DNA from: Pseudomonas vlassakiae
GTDB lineage: Bacteria; Pseudomonadota; Gammaproteobacteria; Pseudomonadales; Pseudomonadaceae
Assembly (NCBI RefSeq): GCF_014269035.2
Contig: NZ_JABWRP020000030.1
Coordinates: forward strand, 1 to 49,232
DNA: 49,232 nucleotides
Reading direction: 5' to 3'
The translations under genes and the position numbers were made by a program. This document shows, in pieces, positions 34,768 to 43,282 of the stretch (positions are counted from its first letter, which is position 1; every line of letters begins with the position of its first letter). The notes under the pieces are model-generated. The model searched no databases, had not been told where the DNA came from, and worked only from the letters and a program-made list of their open reading frames with translations.

Positions 34768-34795
34768 ACCGGGGCCGCTAAGCGGCCCCGGTTTT
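34768..34795. terminator. Bidirectional terminator between nadE and azu
   Basis: 11-bp stem ACCGGGGCCGC/GCGGCCCCGGT with loop TAA, with GTTTT on the plus side and a short A-run on the other. Serves both convergent genes. Confidence 0.85.
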
Positions 34796-34805
34796 CACTG
34801 CATGC

Positions 34806-35252
34806 TTACTTGAGCGTGACAGTGCCTTTCATCATCGAGATGTGGCCTGGGAACGAGCAGAAGAAGCCGTACTCTGTGCCAGCAACCAGCTTGGACACAT
34901 CAAAAGTCACCGAGTCTTTTTCGCCAGCACCAATGATCTTGGTATGGGCGATGATGCGCGCATCACCTTCCTTCAGGTAGTTCTTCTCGATCCCTGCGCT
35001 TAGGCCGTCGGTAGCGATCGGCTGCATGTCAGCTGCTTTGCTGATGACCACGTTGTGGCCCATGACGTTCTTCGGCAGGTTGCCGGAGTGGGTCAGTTCG
35101 ACGGTGAAGTCCTTGCAGCTCTTGTCGATGACGATGTCCTTGGTGTTAAACGACATCTGGTCAGTCGAGTCGATAGTGACTTTGCACTCGGCTGCGAAGA
35201 CAGAAGCGCTGGCGAGGGTCAGCAGGGATACCGCTACAGCTTTCGCAAACAT
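34806..35252 (-). CDS. azu: Azurin (blue copper electron carrier)
   Basis: 148 aa from ATG 35252 (AAGGAG 7 bp upstream; a second in-frame ATG at 35255 is only 4 bp away). Signal peptide of 20 residues, mature 128 aa. Ligands in mature numbering: G45, H46, C112, H117, M121; disulfide C3-C26. The residue equivalent to Trp48 of P. aeruginosa azurin is Val (GHNVV). It carries electrons in the periplasm in denitrification and peroxide reduction. An ANR-like box lies about 65 bp upstream. Confidence 0.96.
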   Translation of the reverse strand: MFAKAVAVSLLTLASASVFAAECKVTIDSTDQMSFNTKDIVIDKSCKDFTVELTHSGNLPKNVMGHNVVISKAADMQPIATDGLSAGIEKNYLKEGDARIIAHTKIIGAGEKDSVTFDVSKLVAGTEYGFFCSFPGHISMMKGTVTLK

Positions 35253-35314
35253 CATGAATCTCCTTGGCAGGGTTTTATCAATTGCGAGACTGCCTGAAAC
35301 CGTTCAGCCCCCTG

Positions 35315-35328
35315 CTGATATGGGTCAA
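35315..35328 (-). promoter_or_regulatory. ANR/FNR-type box upstream of azu
   Basis: On the minus strand TTGACCCATATCAG; the consensus is TTGAT-N4-ATCAA, so 8 of 10 specified bases match. Azurin genes are known ANR targets in Pseudomonas. It is 63-76 bp before the start codon. Confidence 0.55.
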
Positions 35329-35368
35329 GGGGGTGTCAAGTGGCCAGCCAGTAGAATTGTTCAATGGA

Positions 35369-35378
35369 TTGTATACAA
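35369..35378. promoter_or_regulatory. Palindrome TTGTATACAA, possible GntR-type operator
   Basis: Perfect 10-bp palindrome in the divergent region between azurin and the small ORF. TTGTATACAA-like sites are typical of FCD-type GntR regulators. No regulator gene is adjacent, so the owner is unknown. Confidence 0.4.
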
Positions 35379-35446
35379 CCAATCTAAGGGCACATCATGC
35401 CCTTTTAATGGACGATGGGACAACCACTGATTTAGGAGCAATCGCA

Positions 35447-35536
35447 ATGTCCCTTTCAACTTTCATGAATAGCCTGCTTGCCGCCTACGCCCACGGTGCC
35501 ACGGGCGCCAGCTGTGAATTCTCCCGTCCGGAGTGA
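35447..35536 (+). CDS. Small ORF of 29 codons (candidate small protein)
   Basis: 29 aa: MSLSTFMNSLLAAYAHGATG, then ASCEFSRPE. AGGAG lies 8 bp before the ATG, the strongest translation signal in the azu/LOG intergenic region. The product has a short amphipathic N-terminal half and one Cys. It sits 64 bp before the LOG gene on the same strand. Too short for homology by eye; a leader peptide or small protein is possible. Confidence 0.5.
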   Translation: MSLSTFMNSLLAAYAHGATGASCEFSRPE

Positions 35537-35600
35537 AACCAGCCTTGGAACCGACGGGCATGCGCCGTACCCTGTCGCCCTGAGTGACTGGAGATGAGCA

Positions 35601-36188
35601 ATGCCTGTACGTTCCGTATGTGTCTTCTGCGGCGCCAGCATCGGCGCCAACCCTGCCTACCGTGAAGCGGCCATCGCGCTGGGCCAGGCCATTGCCCGCC
35701 GCGGCCTGACCCTGGTCTACGGCGGAGGTGCGGTCGGCCTGATGGGTACCGTCGCCGACGCGGCCATGGCTGCGGGCGGCGAGGTGATCGGGGTCATTCC
35801 CGAAAGCCTGATGAACGCCGAGATCGGCCACAAGGGCTTGAGTCGCCTGGAAGTGGTAGACGGCATGCACGCGCGCAAGGCACGCATGGCCGAGCTGAGC
35901 GACGCCTTCATCGCCTTGCCGGGTGGCCTGGGTACGCTGGAGGAGCTGTTCGAGGTGTGGACCTGGGGGCAACTGGGTTATCACGCCAAGCCGCTGGGGC
36001 TGCTCGATGTGAATGGCTTCTATGAGAAGCTCGGTGGCTTCCTCGACCATATCGTCGAAGAAGGTTTCGTGCGGCCGCAGCATCGGGCCATGCTGTTGCT
36101 GGCGCAGCGGGCAGATGAGCTGCTGGACGGGATGGAGCGGTTCGAGTCGCCGGTGCTGCCCAAATGGGTCGACAAGAAGCCTGACTGA
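35601..36188 (+). CDS. LOG family protein (nucleoside 5'-monophosphate phosphoribohydrolase-like)
   Basis: 195 aa, Rossmann-like LOG fold. Signature PGGLGTLEE at 107-115 and the GGGAVGLMG loop (41-49). Members release the base from nucleoside monophosphates (cytokinin activation in plants, purine/pyrimidine nucleotide hydrolysis in bacteria). Formerly mislabelled lysine decarboxylase. GGAG lies 9 bp before the ATG. Confidence 0.92.
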   Translation: MPVRSVCVFCGASIGANPAYREAAIALGQAIARRGLTLVYGGGAVGLMGTVADAAMAAGGEVIGVIPESLMNAEIGHKGLSRLEVVDGMHARKARMAELSDAFIALPGGLGTLEELFEVWTWGQLGYHAKPLGLLDVNGFYEKLGGFLDHIVEEGFVRPQHRAMLLLAQRADELLDGMERFESPVLPKWVDKKPD

Positions 36189-36211
36189 TCCCGATCAGCA
36201 GGCCAACACCT

Positions 36212-36247
36212 AACCTGTGGGAGCGGGTTCATCCGCTCCCACAGGTT
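36212..36247. terminator. REP-derived hairpin between LOG and ygiQ
   Basis: Near-perfect 15-bp inverted repeat AACCTGTGGGAGCGG/CCGCTCCCACAGGTT around GTTCAT. Built from the REP sequence and placed 24 bp after the LOG stop, so it can end both convergent genes. Confidence 0.7.
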
Positions 36248-36266
36248 TCTCTACCGGCCTGCAAAA

Positions 36267-38570
<2,304 letters not shown>

Positions 38571-38671
38571 GTCAGTGACCGGTTCTGGTGTGCAGGGAAA
38601 TCGCGGGCGCGGAATATAGCACAAATTTTGACCAAATCCGACGGTGGTTGTCGGATTCACGAAGCTGAGGC

Positions 38672-40069
38672 TTATTCGTCGTCGTCGAAGTTGTACATGC
38701 CCGGCGCGAGGTTCTCGAAGCGGGTGTACTTGCCGATGAACGCCAGGCGCACGAAGCCGATGGGGCCGTTACGCTGCTTGCCGATGATGATTTCCGCCAC
38801 GCCCTTGTGCTCGGTCTCGGGGTGGTACACCTCGTCGCGGTACACGAACATGATCACGTCGGCGTCCTGCTCGATCGCACCGGATTCACGCAAGTCGGAG
38901 TTGACCGGGCGTTTGTTCGGGCGCTGTTCCAGGGAGCGGTTCAGCTGCGACAGGGCAATCACCGGGCAGTTGAATTCCTTGGCCAGGGCCTTTAGGGAGC
39001 GGGAGATTTCGGAAATCTCGTTGGTCCGGTTGTCACCGGCCGAACCCGGGATCTGCATCAGCTGCAGGTAGTCGACCATGATCATGGCGATCTCGCCGTG
39101 CTCACGGGCCAGGCGGCGGGTACGCGCACGCATTTCCGAGGGGCTGATACCGGCGGTATCGTCGATGAACAGCTTGCGATCGTTGAGCAGGTTGACTGCC
39201 GAGGTCAGGCGCGGCCAGTCGTCGTCATCCAGCTGGCCGGAACGCACCTTGGTCTGGTCGATGCGGCCCAGGGACGAGAGCATACGCATGATCAGCGATT
39301 CACCTGGCATCTCGAGGGAGAACACCAGCACCGCCTTGTCGGTACGCAGGACGGCGTTTTCCACCAGGTTCATGGCGAAGGTGGTCTTACCCATCGACGG
39401 TCGACCGGCGACGATGATCAGGTCGGCCGGCTGCAGGCCGCTGGTCTTCTCGTCGAGGTCGGTGAAGCCGGTGGACACGCCCGTGATGTCGCTGTCGGAG
39501 TTGAACAGCGTATCGATGCGGTCGATGGCCATGGTCAGCAGTTCGTTGACACCCACCGGGCCACCGGTTTTAGGCCGCGCCTCGGCGATCTGGAAGATCT
39601 GCCGCTCGGCATCGTCGAGGATTTCCTCGGCGTTGCGCCCTTGCGGGTTGAAGGCGTTGTCAGCGATGTCGGTACTGATGCTGATCAGCTGGCGCAGGGT
39701 CGCCCGCTCGCGAATGATCGCGGCGTAGGCCTTGATGTTGGCCACCGAGGGGGTGTTCTTGGCCAGTTCGGCCAGGTATGCCAGGCCGCCAACCTGTGAC
39801 GAAAGGCCTTCCTTGTCCAGCTGCTCGTGCAGGGTCACCACGTCGAATGGCTGGTTGGCGTCGGCCAACTTGTGCACGGCACGGAAGATCAGGCGGTGGT
39901 CATGCCGATAGAAATCGCCATCCGAGACCTGGTCCAGTACCCGCTCCCAGGCGTTGTTGTCCAGCATGAGGCCACCGAGCACGGCCTGTTCGGCCTCGAT
40001 GGAATGCGGCGGCACCTTCAGGGCAGCGGTTTGCAGGTCGAGCTGTTCGGAGTTGGTGATCTCGTTCAT
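38672..40069 (-). CDS. dnaB: Replicative DNA helicase DnaB
   Basis: 465 aa from ATG 40069. N-terminal DnaB domain (about 20-125), linker, RecA-like ATPase domain with Walker A GRPSMGKTT (222-230) and Walker B IAMIMVDYLQLM. No intein or insertion. Hexameric helicase of the replication fork. It follows rplI on the same strand across a terminator, so it likely has its own promoter. Confidence 0.97.
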   Translation of the reverse strand: MNEITNSEQLDLQTAALKVPPHSIEAEQAVLGGLMLDNNAWERVLDQVSDGDFYRHDHRLIFRAVHKLADANQPFDVVTLHEQLDKEGLSSQVGGLAYLAELAKNTPSVANIKAYAAIIRERATLRQLISISTDIADNAFNPQGRNAEEILDDAERQIFQIAEARPKTGGPVGVNELLTMAIDRIDTLFNSDSDITGVSTGFTDLDEKTSGLQPADLIIVAGRPSMGKTTFAMNLVENAVLRTDKAVLVFSLEMPGESLIMRMLSSLGRIDQTKVRSGQLDDDDWPRLTSAVNLLNDRKLFIDDTAGISPSEMRARTRRLAREHGEIAMIMVDYLQLMQIPGSAGDNRTNEISEISRSLKALAKEFNCPVIALSQLNRSLEQRPNKRPVNSDLRESGAIEQDADVIMFVYRDEVYHPETEHKGVAEIIIGKQRNGPIGFVRLAFIGKYTRFENLAPGMYNFDDDE

Positions 40070-40096
40070 GGCCACGAAAGAATTCTGGAGGATGAA

Positions 40097-40136
40097 AAAG
40101 ACAAAGGGCACGGCCTGAGTGAACAGGACCGTGCCC
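40097..40136 (-). terminator. Rho-independent terminator after rplI
   Basis: Stem GGGCACGGTCC...GGCCGTGCCC (one bulge) on the minus strand, followed by TTTGTCTTTTT. It separates the ribosomal-protein operon from dnaB. Confidence 0.8.
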
Positions 40137-40180
40137 GATGTTAACCGGCTATCCCGTGAGGGACCACCAGTCAGCGCAGC

Positions 40181-40627
40181 TTAGGCAGCTACGACGACCA
40201 CACGTACGGTGGCTTCAACGTCGCTGTGCAGGTGCACGGCTACGTCGTATTCGCCAACCTGACGGATGGTGCCGTTCGGCAGACGAACTTCAGCTTTAGC
40301 CACTTCAACGCCGGAGGCGGTCAGGGCGTCAGCGATGTCGTGGGTGCCGATCGAACCGAACAGCTTGCCTTCGTCGCCAGCGGTGGCAGTGATGGTCACT
40401 TCCAGCTCGGCCAGTTGGGCAGCACGGCTTTCAGCCGAAGCTTTACGCTCAGCAGCTGCTTTTTCCAGCTCGGCGCGACGCTCTTCGAACGCAGCCAGGT
40501 TGGCGGCGTTGGCAACGGTGGCCTTGCCGAATGGCAGCAGGAAGTTACGGCCGTAACCAGCCTTAACTTTAACTTTGTCGCCCAGGTTGCCCAGGTTAGC
40601 GACTTTTTCCAGCAGGATCAGTTCCAT
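40181..40627 (-). CDS. rplI: 50S ribosomal protein L9
   Basis: 148 aa, usual length. N-terminal RNA-binding domain with MELILLEKVANLGNLGDKV and GYGRNFLLP, a long central helix, and a C-terminal domain. Last gene of rpsF-rpsR-(membrane protein)-rplI. Confidence 0.98.
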   Translation of the reverse strand: MELILLEKVANLGNLGDKVKVKAGYGRNFLLPFGKATVANAANLAAFEERRAELEKAAAERKASAESRAAQLAELEVTITATAGDEGKLFGSIGTHDIADALTASGVEVAKAEVRLPNGTIRQVGEYDVAVHLHSDVEATVRVVVVAA

Positions 40628-40647
40628 TTGGTAAAACCTCTTAACTT

Positions 40648-41511
40648 TTAACCTTCACCGTTCGCGGAGTCTTTCCCCGGAGGGGACTTGCGACCGCGAA
40701 AATCAATCAGGCTGTCGACAATGGCCAGGACCATCAGCAACGGGTAGATCAGCTGCATGATCAGCGGCAACGTCACGTACATGCCCACCAGCCAGAAACC
40801 GGCCAGTCGCCCCTGTGCCACGAGGCCGTGCATCAAGGCGATGCCAGCCAGCACCAGTACCAGGCTCGATGCCGATGCCAAGATGATGAACTGCGACCCG
40901 ATAAACGGAGCCACCACCATCACTGCCACCAAGACCGCCATGGTCTGCTTCGGCAACCTCAGTTCGCGAAATTCGCGACCGAAGCCTCCAGGGTTGTACA
41001 ACGCTGCTTGCCAATAACGCGCCAGCACCAGGGCCAACACGCTGAACAATTGCACCGTCACTGCTGTGGAAGCGACCAGCACAGGGCGGATCAGCTCACC
41101 GGAGAGCACCGGCTCCCCTTCGATTTTCGGCATGGCTTCGGCAAACGCCTTGGCCAGCACATCGAAGGTCTGTGCCAATGCCATGTCGAGCACGAGGCTG
41201 AAAACCACGGCAAACACGGCACTGGCGACCAGCACACGGCTCCAGGGATGCTCGGCGCGCAACAGCGCGGCCAGGCCCAGGGCACCGGCGATCACCAGGA
41301 AGGTGATCGGATCGCCCATCAACCACACGGCCAGCCCGGCCAGCAGGCCGCCGGCGATGACCGTTGAAGCATCCTTGAACCCACGCCGCAGCAGCACTAG
41401 GCTGCCGGCAGCGGCACTCAACCAGAACAGCAGCGGCAGTACCGCGCTGATGACCACCACCAGGGTGGCCTGCACACGACCGCGCATGATGAAACTTGCT
41501 AACGCTCGCAT
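40648..41511 (-). CDS. Membrane protein of unknown function within the S6-S18-L9 operon
   Basis: 287 aa, very hydrophobic, with about 7-8 predicted membrane helices and a short charged C-terminus (FRGRKSPPGKDSANGEG). It resembles the DUF2232/YybS-like membrane proteins found in this position in gammaproteobacteria. AAGGGATTAGC precedes the ATG. It lies 33 bp after rpsR and 20 bp before rplI on the same strand, so it is co-transcribed with ribosomal protein genes. No catalytic motif is visible. Function unknown. Confidence 0.8.
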   Translation of the reverse strand: MRALASFIMRGRVQATLVVVISAVLPLLFWLSAAAGSLVLLRRGFKDASTVIAGGLLAGLAVWLMGDPITFLVIAGALGLAALLRAEHPWSRVLVASAVFAVVFSLVLDMALAQTFDVLAKAFAEAMPKIEGEPVLSGELIRPVLVASTAVTVQLFSVLALVLARYWQAALYNPGGFGREFRELRLPKQTMAVLVAVMVVAPFIGSQFIILASASSLVLVLAGIALMHGLVAQGRLAGFWLVGMYVTLPLIMQLIYPLLMVLAIVDSLIDFRGRKSPPGKDSANGEG

Positions 41512-41544
41512 GCTAATCCCTTACTGCTTGTCGACGACCCGGTC

Positions 41545-41775
41545 TCAGCGGCCGTGGCTGTCGGTGTAGGGCAGCAGGGCCAGGAAGCGGGCGCGCTTGA
41601 TAGCGGTAGCCAGCTGACGCTGATAACGAGCTTTGGTACCGGTGATACGGCTTGGAACGATCTTGCCGGTTTCGGATACGTAAGCTTTCAGGGTGTTGAG
41701 ATCTTTGAAGTCGATCTCTTTCACGTCTTCAGCAGTGAAGCGGCAGAATTTACGACGACGGAAGAAACGTGCCAT
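41545..41775 (-). CDS. rpsR: 30S ribosomal protein S18
   Basis: 76 aa, usual length. FRRRKFCRF near the N-terminus and the core KIVPSRITGTKARYQRQLATAIKRAR... are typical. Binds S6 as a heterodimer; the rpsF gene lies 28 bp upstream. AGGAG precedes the ATG. Confidence 0.98.
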   Translation of the reverse strand: MARFFRRRKFCRFTAEDVKEIDFKDLNTLKAYVSETGKIVPSRITGTKARYQRQLATAIKRARFLALLPYTDSHGR

Positions 41776-41803
41776 TTAATAGGCTCCTCTAAAGGTCCGT
41801 GGA

Positions 41804-42229
41804 TTACTCGTCAGCGTTATCGCTGGAGTCGCTGTCATTGCTGTCGTCGCCGTCGGCGGATTCAGCATGCTCAGGACGCTCACGACGCTCACGGCGCTCG
41901 CTGCGGTTTTCTTCAGCCTTCAGCATCTCGGACTGGCCGGTTACGGCTTCGTCGCGACGGATGACGAGGTTACGGATAACGGCATCGTTGTAGCGGAAGT
42001 TGTCTTCCAGCTCGGCCAGGGCCTTGCCGGTGCACTCAACGTTCAGCATCACGTAGTGAGCCTTGTGAACATTGTTGATTGCGTAGGCCAGTTGACGACG
42101 GCCCCAGTCTTCCAGGCGGTGGATCTTGCCGCCATCTTCTTCGATCAGCTTGGTGTAACGCTCAACCATGCCGCCGACTTGCTCGCTCTGGTCCGGGTGA
42201 ACCAGGAAGATGATTTCGTAATGACGCAT
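41804..42229 (-). CDS. rpsF: 30S ribosomal protein S6
   Basis: 141 aa. The S6 core (MRHYEIIFLVHPDQSEQV...) is followed by a long acidic tail (ADGDDSNDSDSSDNADE). Such C-termini are the target of the glutamate ligase RimK in other bacteria. Partner of S18. First gene of its operon; AAGGAG 7 bp before the ATG. Confidence 0.98.
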   Translation of the reverse strand: MRHYEIIFLVHPDQSEQVGGMVERYTKLIEEDGGKIHRLEDWGRRQLAYAINNVHKAHYVMLNVECTGKALAELEDNFRYNDAVIRNLVIRRDEAVTGQSEMLKAEENRSERRERRERPEHAESADGDDSNDSDSSDNADE

Positions 42230-42349
42230 GAATGCTCCTTACGGGTTAGTAGTCTGCCAGCGAATCTGGTCAGACAAGGAGTGAATGACACTGTATGTCT
42301 TGCACGGAGGGGAGGCACATGCGCGCCTGCCAGCTCGGCAAGGGGCGCA

Positions 42350-42378
42350 ATTGTAGAGAAGGCAAGACGCACAAGCAA
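42350..42378 (-). promoter_or_regulatory. Sigma-70 promoter of the rpsF operon
   Basis: Minus strand TTGCTT, 17-bp spacer, TACAAT. The predicted start is about 115 nt before rpsF. Confidence 0.7.
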
Positions 42379-42426
42379 GGTGATTGGTGAATATTTGAAC
42401 AGCCTGAAACATATTCACAGGCCATC

Positions 42427-42518
42427 GGCCCTTTCGCGGGTGAACCGCTGCCACAGGTACGGCACAGGATTCAGACCTTGCGCAAACCTGTGGCAGCGGG
42501 TTTACCCGCGAAAGGGCC
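42427..42518. repeat. Inverted REP pair
   Basis: Copies 42427-42458 (CCCTTTCGCGGGTGAACCGC) and 42487-42518 (inverse), separated by 28 bp. Placed just after rlmB and ahead of the rpsF promoter. Confidence 0.8.
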
Positions 42519-42535
42519 AGAACAGGCTTCAGCGG

Positions 42536-43282
42536 TCAGCGCTTGGCCTGGCGCTGACGCACGGCCTCGAACAGGCAGACGCCCGTCGCCACCGACACGT
42601 TGAGGCTGCTGACACTACCGCTCATCGGCAACTTGACCAGGAAATCGCAATGTTCACGGGTCAGCCGGCGCATGCCCTTGCCTTCCGCGCCCATGATCAT
42701 CACCAGCGGGCCGGTCAGGTCCTGCTGGTAGATCTCCTGCTCAGCTTCGCCAGCCGTGCCAACCACCCACAGGCCACGCTGTTGCAGTTTCTCCAGGGTG
42801 CGCGCCAGGTTGGTCACGGCCACCAGTGGAATCACTTCGGCCGCGCCGCAGGCCACCTTGCGCACGACCGGCGTCAGGGTCGCCGACTTGTCCTTGGGCA
42901 CGATCACCGCCGTGGCACCGGCCGCATCGGCGGTGCGCAGGCAAGCGCCAAGGTTATGCGGGTCGGTCACGCCATCCAGCACCAGGATCAGTGGCGGCGT
43001 CTCGCTGCGCTCGAGCAGTTCCTCCAGCATCAACTCGCCCCACACCTGGCTCGGGCTGACCTCGGCAACCACGCCCTGGTGCACGCCTTCGACCCAGGCA
43101 TCCAGCTCACGGCGCTCGGCCTGGCCGACCGGCACGCGGTTTTCCGCGGCCAGCTCCAGCAACGCCTGGATGCGCGGCTCGCTGCGCCCTTCCGACAGCC
43201 AGATCTGCTTGACCCGCTTCGGATGGTGTTGCAGCAATGCCTGCACGGCGTGCACGCCGTAGATCTTTTCCAGCTGACTCAT
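42536..43282 (-). CDS. rlmB: 23S rRNA (guanosine-2'-O)-methyltransferase RlmB
   Basis: 248 aa SPOUT methyltransferase. Substrate-binding N-domain (1-about 75), then motif 1 LDGVTDPHNLGACLRTADA, motif 2 IMGAEGKGMRRL and motif 3 PMSGSVSSLNVSVATGVCLF, which form the trefoil knot. Methylates G2251 (E. coli number). The start overlaps the rnr stop (ATGA). Confidence 0.97.
   Translation of the reverse strand: MSQLEKIYGVHAVQALLQHHPKRVKQIWLSEGRSEPRIQALLELAAENRVPVGQAERRELDAWVEGVHQGVVAEVSPSQVWGELMLEELLERSETPPLILVLDGVTDPHNLGACLRTADAAGATAVIVPKDKSATLTPVVRKVACGAAEVIPLVAVTNLARTLEKLQQRGLWVVGTAGEAEQEIYQQDLTGPLVMIMGAEGKGMRRLTREHCDFLVKLPMSGSVSSLNVSVATGVCLFEAVRQRQAKR

Larger units (their letters stand above)
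42230..42535. other. 306-bp region: rpsF leader, promoter and REP pair
   Basis: Contains the rpsF promoter (42350-42378), a stem-loop GTCTG-A-CCAG/CTGG-CAGAC at 42252-42275 just upstream of the rpsF Shine-Dalgarno, and an inverted REP pair (42427-42518). The stem-loop could take part in the autoregulation known for S6/S18, but I cannot show that. No gene seen. Confidence 0.55.

Noticed and set aside
42323..42348. GC-rich hairpin in the rpsF leader as an S6:S18 motif
   Set aside because: Its outer arm lies upstream of the predicted transcription start, so it would not be in the RNA as a whole.
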